Shown piece by piece: positions 10,801 to 22,472 of a stretch of 64,000 nt of DNA. The DNA comes from Dichotomocladium elegans (lineage: Eukaryota; Mucoromycota; Mucoromycetes; Mucorales; Lichtheimiaceae): assembly GCA_025716815.1 (NCBI GenBank), contig JAIXMN010000006.1:372001-436000 (forward strand), in the 5' to 3' direction. Numbering within the stretch: position 1 is the first letter of the stretch; every line of letters begins with the position of its first letter. Both the position numbers and the translations under genes were made by a program. Under the pieces are notes generated by a model. That model was given only the letters and a program-made list of their open reading frames with translations, was not told the origin of the DNA and ran no database searches.

Positions 10801-12961
10801 TGGTTTGCGGCAGCAACAGATGGAATAGATGAGTTTTATGTCATAGTGAAGAAAGACAAAAAGATATTACCCATCATAAAATACGCGCATACCAAGTAAA
10901 GCGCGACTGTATCCGAGAAAAAGAAAAAGACATTTAGCATGGGATACACAGCAATTCCTGTTATAGAAACGAACCTTGAACAAGTGCATAAGGTACGTCC
11001 ATGATGACTTGTGCAATATAAAAAGCGGAAGGACGATACATTGCAAAATGCTTGTGCTTTTCAAGGATTGGACGCCCGGTCATGAATCTCGACAGTTCGG
11101 ACTGCGAGATGAATGAGTTGAATAGGAGTGAAAAGAAGAGGGCGCCACCGCGCGAAAAGGCACCGAGCCCGGTCATTGGCATCTTGAAGAAACAGGATGC
11201 TGTGATCAGACCCTGAATGAGGATGGTACCGTAGCGTGATACCAAGGTTTGACGATCCTTGATGAGCAGATGGTACTGGCGTATGGTGAGCGCCTTGACC
11301 TGCTGATAAAAGCTGGCGGTGTATGGCTTCTTTTTGGTTGCATGCTTCTGATGTTCTGCATACACTGCGGCCGCAAAAGTCTCGGCGGGCTTCTCACGCT
11401 GGATCAGCGCTTCGTAGTCTTGGAGCTCTTGCATGCACTGCTGATAAACAGTGGACTGAAGATATCTCTCCTGGAACTCAGAGGCATGTGTCGGCGCCAG
11501 ATCTTCAAAACCTGGTTGGAACTCACGCTCAAGTGGGTTGCAGAGCCCAGTCAAGAAGTCTGGGATGGATTTACGAGGGGGACAGTAGAAGCCAAGTTGC
11601 TCAAAATAGGTCTTTGCATCCCTGGTCGGCCCAAAATAGACGCAGTACCCCTGGTCAAGCACAAGCACTTTGTCAAAGATGGAGTAGATGCTGTTCGAGG
11701 CCTGATAAAGAGAGGCGATCGTCGTCTGCTTGAAAATATCGGTGAGGATGCGCAAGGACCGGACGTAATCAAGGGCTGAGGCAGCATCAAGGCCGCGTGT
11801 CGAGCAGTCCCAGCAGTTGATTGAGCTGTGAGTGGTCATGACCTCTGCAATCGAGAGGCGTTTACGTTCGCCACCAGAAAGACCTCGGATAAATGCGTTG
11901 CCTACCAAGGTGGGCATTTGTTTTGAGAGGCCGAGCATGTTGCCGAGAACGTACGTAATGTGGTCGACGAAGGTTTTGCGTGTCTCGTCCGGTAGTCGAC
12001 TCCCCGGTGTCTTGCAGCGCAGTGCAAACTGGAGCGTCTGCTTCGTGGTCAGCGTGGGATAGTGCAGGTCCTCTTCCGCATTGTATACCACCTGACCGCG
12101 GAAGCGTTTTGCAAACGTCCTTGCGTCAATGCCACCATAGCTGATGTCACCGTCTACGTCTGTATACGATGCGCGCATGTTGGAGAGTACCTTGAGAAAC
12201 GTTGTACAGCCCGATCCCGGGCGGCCAAGCACAAGGAGCATCTCGCCTTCCTTACAGCACCCGCTCAATCCACGTAGAATTTCACGTTTGGTCTTTTTGG
12301 TACCGATACCAAAGTACTTCCATGGCTGAATGACCTTTGTCACGTCCGTGAGCACAGTTGGAATTGTGTGGGTATCAGCACCCGCACCCTATTGTGGAGT
12401 GGGCAGCAGGAAAGCGTTCAGTTATGGGGCACACACACACACACACAAACCGATCGCTCTCACCTGAACACGGAGATCCTTCCAAATTAAGCCGATATGC
12501 TTAAGTGATTTCCCTGCCGTTTCAAGCCGTCCGCGAACGCCATTGAGGTAATCGTCGAGGTTAAATTCCTCTTCTTCTTCTTCTTCTTCCCTTCCGGGAT
12601 ATGGTATCCGCTGGCCTTCCTCTAGAGTGACGCTCTCACGCCTCCTGCTTCGTTGCTTAGATCTGTGGCTGGCATTAGTCAGCTCGCGTCTCAGTTGGTT
12701 GTACTTGCCAATGGCATCTAAGGTTCGGGATGCGTATCAGATAGAGTGATATTGTGTTACGTCTTGAAAAACATATTCACCATTGACGTCGATTGCATTG
12801 GCGTTGGGCTCTCCAAAATATCCGTGCTGACCAACTTGCTCGACTGCTGTTTCGGCCGATGTGGATGTGCGCGCAGAATATCGATACGACTCAGGATTGC
12901 TTGGATCGTTTAGATTGTCATCATCTGCAGCTAGCGACTGCCGTGATTTCTCGTGGTCCAT
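7851..12961 (-). CDS. PDR-type full-length ABC transporter, copy 1
   Basis: Pleiotropic-drug-resistance (ABCG) efflux pump of the plasma membrane, arranged NBD1-TMD1-NBD2-TMD2. Ten exons: 12961-12781, 12717-12464, 12388-10975, 10906-10871, 10799-10647, 10562-10508, 10434-8853, 8789-8501, 8378-8274, 8200-7851 (1472 aa). NBD1 has a degenerate Walker A (GRPGSGCTT, residue about 200), signature LSGGERKRLSI and Walker B CWDCSTRGLDAA. NBD2 has a canonical Walker A (GSSGAGKTT, residue about 885) and the PDR-type signature EERKRLTIG with FLDEPTSGLDA. This asymmetry is normal for PDR pumps. A Glu run near the N-terminus comes from a (CTT)n tract. The exon 3 donor is the atypical GTTCGT. The next gene is a same-strand paralogue, so this is a tandem duplicate. 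Substrates are not predictable from sequence. Confidence 0.96.
8415..8448. repeat. (TA)n microsatellite in a transporter intron
   Basis: About 25 nt of alternating T and A after AAAAATA, inside the intron between exons 8 and 9 of ABC transporter copy 1 (8500-8379). This intron is absent from copy 2. Confidence 0.85.
12431..12447. repeat. (AC)n microsatellite in a transporter intron
   Basis: A short (AC)n run within the intron 12463-12389 of ABC transporter copy 1, between the N-terminal segment and NBD1. Confidence 0.85.
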
Positions 12962-13234
12962 CAGGTTGAGTCAATAATCAGGAAGATTAAACAAACAAAA
13001 GACGATGGCATGGTATGGTCTCGGAGCAAACGCCTGTTTCATTAGAAAAAAGTCCCTGTCTAAATTGATACCCCGGCCGCCACTAAAGAGAATGCATCTG
13101 TCGTCGAAGGCCCATAATGCGCTTCACTTTTCTATTATGCGATACGTTTAAAGACTATATTATGCAAGTGAATATCCTAATGACTGTATGTGTATATATG
13201 TATAATGAAAGAGACGGTGTAAAATTTATGAGCT
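12962..13234. other. intergenic spacer between tandem transporters
   Basis: 273 bp between the stop of copy 2 and the start of copy 1, both on the minus strand. It must contain the copy 1 promoter and the copy 2 3' end. There is an AT-rich stretch with TATATGTATA near 13192-13202, close to the copy 2 stop codon, that suits a polyadenylation region. I see no defined regulatory element. Confidence 0.4.
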
Positions 13235-16200
13235 CTAGCGTCTTCCCATCCGCTTCCACCAACAGAGGAAGAGAAAGACGCCGACGTTGAAGACAAAGAA
13301 GCAAATCAGAATGCCAAGGTCACGCCACTTGTGGGCTGCATCCCACTGGTACGTAAACGAGTAGAACTCCTCGCCAGACTTGAAAGTACAGTAATCACAC
13401 ATGTCCGTAGCGTTGGGGTTGTTGATATAGCCTGGTCCACCATATTGCTCGAAGAAGGGAGCCATGTACTCGCCACACGTCTGACCCACTGGTGGCGGGA
13501 ACTTCACAAAGTCCTTTTCATTGCATTCAACAGTCAAGTGCTCGAGCTCATTGGTCGCGAGACCTTCGATATAGTAGTGGAAAGGATCGAGCCAATACAT
13601 CCACGAGCTCCAGAACTTGGGCATCGCCGTAGGCGGTTGCATCATACCCGCAAAGAGAATAAGCATCGAGATGATGAGCGGATTGATCACCGACGCCATG
13701 ATAGGCGTCTCGGAGAAGGCGGCAATGACAAAGCCGAGCGTGACAGCCCAGAACACGAAAAAGATGAGCATGAGGTAAAAGTAACCACATGCCTCGGACG
13801 TGTTGTTCAGGCCCGCAGTCCAGTAGAAACCGGCCATAAAAGTAGCACTCAGAAACAGGATGTAGGGAATTTCAACGAGCACGGACGAGAATGCAAACGG
13901 CATCCAGCCGTAAAAACGAGACGCGTACTCGCGGCGGAAGTAAAGACGTTCGGTCATGAACTTGGGCTGCGCGAGGATGATCTATTTTTCATGGTGTTAA
14001 AAAAGTCCCCGATGCACCTATCCCAACACGACATGAACTCGGTGCATACCAGAATGTTAGCCATGATGAAGGTACCAAGCAGAACGAAAAGACGGTTGGT
14101 CATGTCAGATGAGGTCGTTGACATCTTCCAGTATGTAAACCCGTTGATTAAGGCAGTGAACATGAGAGTAATGAAGCGGCCAATATTGTAATCAGGCGAG
14201 CGCCAATAAGCCAGTGCCATGCGCTGGTGGACGAGCTTAAACTGGGTCCAGAAGCCAGTGGCAAAAGTAAGTGCCTCGCGCGAAGGGTTCTTCTCTGCAT
14301 TCTGGTGGATCTGCTCAAGTTCTTCTTCCAGGGCCTGGGCCTCAGCAGAATTAGCCCATACATCAGCCCAGTCGCGTGTGGCCTTTCCAGAGGTCCCGGC
14401 ACCGACGACCTCGAGGATGTACTCGGCTGGGTTGGCATCAGGTGCACACTTCGGACCACCCTTGGACTCAAAGTAATCGATCATAGTGCGGGCATCAGGT
14501 CCGATCTCGCCATAATAGGCTGTTCTACCGCCACGGACGAGAAGGAGCAAGTGATCAAAATGTTCAAACAGAATGGCTGAAGGTTGGTGGATGGTGCAGA
14601 GGACTGGCCAGCCGGCATCGGCCAGCTTGCGGATGAAGCGAATAATATTGAACGAACTCTGGGCATCGAGACCAGAGGTAGGCTCATCTAAGAATAGAAG
14701 CTTCGGCTTGGCCACGAGCTCCATGCCGATGGTTAAGCGCTTGCGTTCTTCGACAGAAATACCAACACCATGGTCCACATCACCAATCTGAGCGTCTCCA
14801 ATATCTTCCATCTCCAGGAGCTGGATTATCTGCTCAACATAAGCATCCTTTTCAGCCTTAGGCACATCAGCGTCTTGGCGAAGATAGGCAGAGAATCGCA
14901 TCGCCTCACGAACGGTGATGGCAGGTTGATGAATATCCATCTGTTCGCAGTAGCCAGTGATTCGTTCAAAATCGGCCATGAGCGCCTCGTTGTTCAGATA
15001 GATGCGGCCGTCGACCTTGCCGATAGTCTTGCGGCGCGCAAGTACATCGAGCAGCGTTGTCTTTCCCGCGCCAGATGAACCCATAAGAGCAGTCAGGTGA
15101 CCGGGTCTTACAATACCGGAAATGTCGTTCAATAGATGGAGTGGACCGCCTTTAAAGGGGACTTCGTAATTGACATGGTGCCAGGAGAAGGTGGTGCCCG
15201 TCGAGATGGAGTCCATGTTGGCAGTGATCTCAGCCTGGCGACGGCGACGCTCATCTTCTTCTTCATCAGTACGAGGTTTGGGAGCTTTGCCGGGGATGTA
15301 GAGCTTGGTCAAATTGCCGCCCTTCTGAGGGCTCCAGAATTCCATCGCGCATGCCGTAATGGCTGTGAAGAGCAGGAAAAACGCAATGACTACAATAAAG
15401 TCGGGCGCCCACTGATGGCTCGGGTTGTAATCGAGATACTCGCGCAGATAGTCTTCACCACGCACGAAGTTTTCGCCCGGTTTGCCGCCCTGCATTGTGC
15501 AGACCTTATGGTTCCAGTCATCGTAGCCAGGACCAAACGGGACAGCGTTGCCAACACCCTCACAAGAGTAAATCTGGCCCTTCATTTCATTGATCAAAAG
15601 TGTCTTGTAGCCGTACGCAAGGGGATTCATCCAGTAGATCCAGAACAGCCAGGGATGCATTGATCTATATGGAATGACATAACCCGTGTAGGTGACTAGA
15701 ATATACATACATACCCCGAGAGAGAAAGAGATTAGCAATCACCCTATGTCCCAAATGATTATCCATATGATTACCAAGAGAGATCAAGATGACACCAGCA
15801 AACTGGGTGGCGAAGAAAAAGCTCGACGTAATGGCGCCGAACATACGGAAACAACCATTCATCATCATGTTAATGAAGAACAAAGTGATAAAGAAGGTAA
15901 AGAAGCGACCGGCATCAAGGTTCAAACCCATCATAAAGTAAGCACAGATCTCAAAAAGCAAAACTAACACGGTGGATTAGCTTTATAAGCCTTATTCCTT
16001 TAATCATCCTCTTTTTGCTTACCTTGCACAACAGCGTATGGGATATCAAGAATAACCTGTGCAATGTAAAATGCTGAGGGACGGAACATGGCGAAATGCT
16101 TCTGCTTCTCAAGGACGGGGCGACCCATCAAAAAGTTGACCAATTCGGTTTGGGAGATGAACGAGTTGAACAGCACGGAGAAGAAGATAGCACCACCACG

Positions 16201-17922
16201 GGAAAAAGCGCCGGTTCCGGTCAATGGGATGTTATAGAAACAGGATGCAGTAATAAGACCTTGTATAAGGATGGTACCATAGCGAGAGATGAGGGATGGA
16301 TAATCTTTGATGAGGAGATAATATTGGCGGATGGTAAGTGCTTTGACTTGTTGGAAAAAGGTTGATGTATAAGGTGCGCTCTTCATCGCATGCTTTTGGT
16401 GTTCGTCGTGAACAGCTTGCATGAACAACTCAGAAGGTTTCTCCGCAGCAACTTCTTGCTCGTATTCGTGAAGTTCATCCATCATACGTCGGTAGATGTC
16501 GGACTCAAAATAGGTCTTTTCGAACTCGGATGCGTGCTGGGGAGCAATCTTTTCGAACCCAGGCTTGATCTCCCGCTCAAGCGGATTGCAAAGGCCAGTC
16601 AAGAAATCCGGCGTCGACTTGCGCGGAGGACAGTAGAAGCCAAGGGCTTCAAAGTAGGGCTTGGCCTCTTCTACGCGGCCAAAGAAAATGCAGTGACCTT
16701 CATCGAGCAAAAGTACTTTGTCATATAGAGCAAATATGCTGTTGGACGCCTGATAAAGGGTGGAAACAGTGGTCTTTTTGAATACGTCGGTCATGATACG
16801 AAGTGAGCGAACATAATCGAGGGCTGATGCGGCGTCGAGGCCACGGGTAGAGCAATCCCAACAATTGATGGAACTCTGGGTAGTCATGACCTCCGCAATC
16901 GACAATCGTTTGCGTTCACCACCCGAAAGTCCACGAACGAAAGCGTTTCCAACTATGGTAGGCATCTGCTTAGTGAGTCCGAGCATGTTACCCAAGAGAT
17001 AGATGATCTTCTCGACGAAATCGTTCTTCGTTTCATCGGGTAGACGCGAACCAGGGGTCTTGCAGCGTAAGGCAAACTGAAGTGTCTGGCGTGTGGTCAA
17101 GGTAGGATAGTGCTGATCTTCTTCGGCGTTATAGATGACTTGGCCACGGAACCGTTTCTCAAATGTTTTATGGTCAATACCGCCATAACTGACGTCTCCA
17201 CCAATATGGGTGTATGATGAACGCATGTTAGCAAGGACCTTTAGGAACGTCGTGCAACCAGCTCCGGGACGGCCGAGGACAAGTAGCATTTCGCCTTCTT
17301 TACAGCAGCCGTTCAGTCCTCGTAGAATGACCTTTCTGCTAGTATTGGCACCAATGCCGAAGTATTTCCAAAACTGAAGGGCGTGGAGGACGCCACTGAT
17401 GACGGTCGGGATGGTATGGGCATCGGCGCCAAGGCCCTACAGGACGGATTATTAAGCGGTTAAGCAGCTGATTTTCAATTTGTAGAGCAGCAACTTTGTG
17501 GTACCTCAACAGTCAAATCTTTCCAGATTAAACCGAGATGTTTCGGTTTATGTCCCGCTTTTTGCGAGTCGGTGGACATGCCGTTCAAGAAATCGTCAAG
17601 ATCAAACTCTTCAACTGCGCCAGCCTCAAGATTGCCGTCATTGCTGGCCTGTCGACTAATGCGTGAGAGCTCACGTTTGAGTTCGTTATATTCTCCAATA
17701 GCGGCTATGTCCCGAAGACATCAATTGAGATCAATATGCTAGTTGTGTCTTCCCTTTGCGTATGGGCCTACCATCAACATCGACAGCATTAGCATCGGCT
17801 TCGCCGAAAGTGCCTTTATTCCCAATCGCCTCGAGGATTGTCTCAGTAGACCCGGCGACGGATCGCGTTGAGTAGACCTCTTTGTGCAGAGGAGGATCCT
17901 GCTGCTCCTTTTCGTGATTCAT
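13235..17922 (-). CDS. PDR-type full-length ABC transporter, copy 2
   Basis: Tandem paralogue of the preceding pump with the same NBD1-TMD1-NBD2-TMD2 order. Six exons: 17922-17772, 17704-17505, 17436-16023, 15963-15775, 15695-14050, 13981-13235 (1448 aa). NBD1 carries GRPGAGCTTFLK, LSGGERKRLSIAE and CWDCSTRGLDAA. NBD2 carries GSSGAGKTTLLD and EERKRLTIG, followed by FLDEPTSGLDAQSS. The large first exon after the N-terminus is exactly 1414 nt in both copies, and shared introns sit at the same codons. Copy 2 lacks four introns present in copy 1. The last exon encodes the complete final membrane domain and the Cys-containing extracellular loop (CNEKDF, CGEYM, CDYC). Only 273 bp separate its stop codon from copy 1's start codon. 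Confidence 0.96.
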
Positions 17923-18373
17923 AAAAGAGGGGATAAGGAATAGAGGAGAAGAAGCGGACCAACGATACAGAATCTGCTAAATTTATAAAACTTTTGACAA
18001 CCCATTTTTCCAGCTCCACCTCTTCCGACGGCTGTTCACGTAATCCGCTACGGAGGCCTTCGGGCCGAATTTCCCAAAGCAAAGAACGTGCCCTGCAGAG
18101 TTACATACAACACGCAGCAAAACATTGAACTATATCGCACATAAAGCAGCTGATCCTCAAAACAAATAATGCTCTACCGCGTAAAATATTTTACTGCTTC
18201 TCTTATTTTACTCGCTTCGTGTACATGATAACTGCCCCAATGAAATTTCTCGAAATTATCGGCCCGAATAAATAAATGTCAGGTCCCCGGGTTGCCAAGC
18301 TTCCGTGCACGGAAACCAGTGAGCTATTTTATTCGTCAACATCCTCCCAAATGCGCTATCGCTATTTCACTAC
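17923..18373. promoter_or_regulatory. upstream region of ABC copy 2
   Basis: About 450 bp between the start of transporter copy 2 and the stop of the BAR gene. It should hold the copy 2 promoter. It contains AT-rich runs around 18175-18275. No clear pleiotropic-drug-response element was recognised by eye. Confidence 0.35.
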
Positions 18374-19581
18374 TTAATAGTTTCCGCAAATAGTCAGTGA
18401 TCTCATCTCTTTTAATACATCATCGGCTCGTCTGTCAGCCGCAAGTTCGCTTTCGGAAGGGAATGCCTGACGGAGCTGGTAAAGTTCTTCATAAGTGGAT
18501 TTGGAAAACTGGAGCTGAGTTTTGACGAGTGCTTCGAAGGAGGGGTCCAAATATGGGACGCGCAGTTCCACCACACGGGGTAAATCATTGATCAGGATCG
18601 TGTTAAGCCCCTCGTACATCTCGCGCGCTAGATCAGCCTCTTGTTCAGCCTACAAAACGCCCCGATTTACCATAGTAAGAGACCAGGATCCTCTACAACA
18701 TGGCCATATCCCTCCCCGATCATTTTTTTCTTTTAGGAAAGTTACCCTCGGCAACCGTGACGGATCCTCGCTAGGCCGGTCGATCAGCTTCCGCACCTTG
18801 GATTGTGCTGAGTCATAATCAAGTAGCTTTTTGTGGCGGCGTTTAACAGCTTCATTGATCTCTGGGAAGTACGCACAGAACCTGGCCAATGGCTCGAGTA
18901 TCGTTAACCTGAATGCCTTATCCTATTTCAAGGTTTTTCAACGCCCATTCACATTATGAAGAAAAGAACCAGCTCTATGGGATGATTTGTTCTTTCTTAC
19001 TATTTCTGTCTTTGTCGTTTCATCGAGATTTTCAATCACTTTAGTGTAGTCTCGTCCCCCTTGGTTCATCGTCACCCAATCGTCGTAGAAGAGTCCAATG
19101 GTATTAGCAATATTTAGTTGAGACTTCGTCATAGCTACAGTCATGCATGAATAAATTGGGGGTACATGCGCATACAGAAACAAAGCCAAACTTATCAACC
19201 TCGCATGGCATCCAAGCACCCCTTTGCTTCCTTGCAGAGCTTGTTTAATTTTTTCTCAAGTCTGGTCAAGCAAAATTTTTAAGGGAAAAGAACAGCTTTG
19301 CTTCATTGCCGACATCGCTTACATCTTCAGTCGTTCATATTCGTCATTGAATTCGCTGTCTTCGGTATGATCCACTGCACCAGCTCGTTGCTTGAGCTAA
19401 TCATTCTCAACCGATTACTTGTCTTCAATATCAGTTCATTCATTTGCGATTGCGCATTTCTTACCGTGGTACCCGCTCTATTAAGGTTTTTCTTGAATCC
19501 ATGACTTAGCGTTCAAAAATGGTTAGCACTTAAAAACGCGTGGCACTATGTATGTGTTTATTTAACATACAGGAAACTCAT
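18374..19581 (-). CDS. RVS161: Rvs161-like BAR-domain protein
   Basis: BAR-domain (amphiphysin-type) membrane-curvature protein acting in endocytosis and actin-patch scission, usually as a heterodimer with an Rvs167-type partner (family knowledge). Seven exons: 19581-19571, 19504-19465, 19396-19323, 19261-19200, 19134-19001, 18922-18746, 18649-18374 (257 aa; yeast Rvs161 is 265 aa). The first exon is only 11 nt (ATGAGTTTCCT, then GTATGT) and joins to the conserved GFKKNLNRAGTT N-terminal helix. The core helices follow: KLCKEAKGCLDAM, SQLNIANTIGLFYD, the DYTKVIENLD region, PLARFCAYFPEINEA and LRVPYLDPSFEALV. The protein ends after the BAR domain with no SH3, which marks the Rvs161 class rather than Rvs167. 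Confidence 0.9.
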
Positions 19582-20052
19582 ATCAACGTAGAAGGCAACG
19601 ACAACGGTGTGTCAAATTCGGTAGCTCTAAAGCATTGCGTCGCCAATTCTCCCCTCTGCAAAGTTTGGCTTTTGTGAAACCCTGTTCGGCCGTCACTGGG
19701 GTTCTAGGGTTCATGATATCCCTATGAATTTGGGGGAGAGGGGGAGAAGGGACAGGAAATGCTTTCATCGGGTTCTTTGACTACTTATCCCATGAGGGTA
19801 GTATTTCATGATGTATACATCTAGAAGCTATGGTATCATGACCAGCACCATGGAGCTTGGGATACTGAATTTCGGGGGGGGGCTTGGTGAACTATCTGCA
19901 GTTTCTCGGGGGAAGCGGAAGAGATGCTCAGCTACAAATAACTCAGAAAAAGTGCCGCGAATCATAACCACCCATAAAAACATATCGGAGAAAAATGGTT
20001 CCATATTCCGGGAGAAAAAATGGATGCCATATGGCCCAAGGACTTAAACGGA
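19582..20052. other. intergenic region upstream of the BAR gene
   Basis: About 470 bp between the start of the BAR gene and the stop of the chitin deacetylase gene (both minus). It includes a G-run near 19876-19882 and a CCCC-rich (minus-strand) purine/pyrimidine patch at 19730-19755. Short frames here look like chance. It presumably carries the BAR promoter. Confidence 0.35.
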
Positions 20053-21627
20053 TTAAGTGAAAACTATGAGAGACATAATCATGAATATCAGATACACAGC
20101 CACTGCCTGACGGAAAGTATTAGATCCATTGGCAGAGCTTCCGAAAGTGTTTGTAGAACGGGTGGCGGCCGATGATGTAGGCTTGCCCTGCTTAGACCCG
20201 CCTGCCGAATGGCCCGAGCTTTCTGAATGCCGAACTGAGTTTGGATGGTCGATTTCCGAAGGCAATGATGGGTTATCAGCTGTTGGGTAAGTCCAAGATT
20301 CCTCCCAGTAGGGATAGGGATCATTAAGACATTGATGAATTGGCATGACGTCGAAAACCTTCTGGATCTCTGGTAGCCAGCGTTCTGACATGGAGACAGT
20401 CGAGTTGCTATTTTCATGTTGCTAAAAGAACGTATTGTTTAGCTAGTTTTTTTAGAGACGACTTCATGTTATTACCAAGGTGATATGACCATGATCATTG
20501 TCTTGCTGATTTGTGCGTTTCAAGATCCAATCCTCAAATCGCCGGTCAATAACCTCAGGTGGTGTCTTCCCTCTGGCTGGGGTCCCATACTATTAAGTAA
20601 TACAGGGTAGTGAGACTCTCAGATTTTTTATCGAGAGACTTCCAATTCAGTGACACAAACAGATTCATGCGCAAACTTACCAAGTTCCAGTCATTCGAGT
20701 CCTGGTCCCAAATAATAGTCCGCATACCCATCTGCCAAGCAATGGCTCTGACACGATCGTCTACGTCACCGTAGGGAGGTCTCCAACATTTGGGTGTTAT
20801 GCCCAACACCTCTTTAATGGCTTTATGGGTCCAGTAGAGCTCGGCAACAACCTCTCCGTCCGTCAATGATGTCATTTGCTGGTGGGACCACGTATGTGCA
20901 CAAATCGTGTGCCCGTCGTTGAGCGCTCGCTGAGCAGCCTCGGGGAATGTTATGACGTTTGATCCAATGACTAAGGATGCATGTACACAGCATTAGTATC
21001 ACCCACCAATCAATATATATTATCTTTATGCTAAGCGAATGAACGTTACTTACAAAAGAGGGTCGCCTTTTGCTTATTGTGCTCAACCATGAAGTTGTAG
21101 AACCGCGGCTCCTCCCACTGTCTCTTTTCCTGGTCGAAGCTCCACACCCGTAATGGGCCATCGTCATAATTGAGTCCCCATTGACCAGCTTTTGGACATG
21201 TATAAATATCCTCAGGTAGATAGTCAAGTTTGGGTTTCTTGCATGTACTGGCAGTCCACCAGCAGTCCGTATCGGTCCGGGGATCGTATCCAGAGGTGTC
21301 CACTAGATAATCTTTGATGGTACGTGGCTGTATCTTAGGTACCTTGGACCAGTCGATATGCTTCATGACCTCCTGTACTTCCGGATGATCGGATGGAGGC
21401 ATTTTGAGCGGTCGGGGGTACGTGCTGATATCTAGCGGGTATGGGCCACCAAGTGGTGCCACCTTGATGTCCTCGTCCTTTGGATATTGCGTCGCAACTG
21501 CATTTGCTGTGGGCGTAGGAACATTGGCCAGCCAGACAGGGGACGTTTGTGCAAGCAACGAGCTGCCTGATGCGTGCGTGATTGTGCCCAGAACCAGGAG
21601 GACCACAGCCGTCGAAGCAGGTTTCAT
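20053..21627 (-). CDS. secreted, probably GPI-anchored chitin deacetylase
   Basis: Carbohydrate esterase family 4 polysaccharide deacetylase that converts chitin to chitosan in the cell wall. Exons: 21627-21054, 20970-20681, 20589-20476, 20421-20053 (448 aa). The first about 20 residues are a signal peptide (TAVVLLVLGTITHASG). The NodB-like domain shows motif 1 as NYDDGP (metal-binding Asp pair present), FFIGSNV, motif 2 HTWSHQ and motif 3 RPPYGDVDDR, then the WDQDSNDW region. The C-terminus is Ser/Thr/Gly/Asn-rich followed by a hydrophobic tail (AVAVYLIFMIMSLIVF), as expected for a GPI signal. Chitosan-rich walls and multiple deacetylases are typical of Mucoromycota. The exon 1 donor lies in the conserved FF-IGSNV strand. 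Confidence 0.95.
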
Positions 21628-21694
21628 GGTCCTTGTGCTTTATGAATGAATGTGTCGGGTTTTATGAAGTAAAAGAGTAAACGGCGATGAATAT

Positions 21695-21706
21695 ACCACT
21701 TTATAT
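21695..21706 (-). promoter_or_regulatory. TATA box of the chitin deacetylase gene
   Basis: On the minus strand a GATATAAAG element lies about 72 nt upstream of the deacetylase ATG at 21627, in otherwise mixed sequence. Its position and match suit a core promoter TATA box. This is by eye only. Confidence 0.45.
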
Positions 21707-22472
21707 CGCGCATCGGTGGAATTTATGGATTGTGTGTTTGTTGCGTCGTCAAAATGCGCCGGTTGACATGATTTGAGAAGGTGGGTCTATAGGTTTGGTA
21801 TAAACCATGCTACATGTTTGCTTGTAGCGTTTTTTTTGCAATATTCAGAGCCCCAGTCAATTACAGAGATAATGCGGTAAAGCAGATCAAGTCGAGATCA
21901 CATGTACCTCTCTGGGAAATCGTGTTAATTATGGCCTTTGTTGAACCAATAATTTTCTTGAAGCTCAGAAGAGGGTGTTTGTCAGGGAAGAGACGACAAC
22001 TCCAACGCTATAGCGCATAGAACCCATGAAATTTATTGACTTGGAAACCTTCATTCATAAACGCATTCCCCTTGTCCTCCTGTCGGTAATGGCCAGGAAC
22101 GATCATATGTGCTAAGCGAAGCATGTGATCTTCGGAAGCACGATATCCATACAAATGCAGAGAATCTTGCACAAATTCATCTTTCCCCACCCCTGTCAGA
22201 TAGCTCCTTTAGCTTATTGTTTCTCATTGCAGGCAAACATCGCCAGTGCTTGTCGGTTTTGTGTGCCCATCGGTAAGCCGCTGATCACCATTTATATCGC
22301 GTACGGGCTTTGAAATTCACGTCATCAAAGGAAAACTACTGGAGCAAAAAGCCGAGCATTGGTTCCCCACCCTCCCATTCTCCTCGCTCCATTAAGGTTC
22401 CTGACATACTAGCGCACCTTCTTATAATTTTTTCCCCTATACATCCCCATCCATTACCGGTGACAGAATACA
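21707..22472. other. divergent intergenic region, deacetylase and ARS2
   Basis: Part of an approximately 845-bp divergent interval between the chitin deacetylase (minus) and ARS2 (plus). Short frames present do not resemble proteins. It likely holds two separate promoters. I see no repeat or RNA gene. Confidence 0.4.

Noticed and set aside
13331..14191. 286-codon plus-strand frame
   Set aside because: Antisense shadow of the last exons of ABC transporter copy 2, with no domain.
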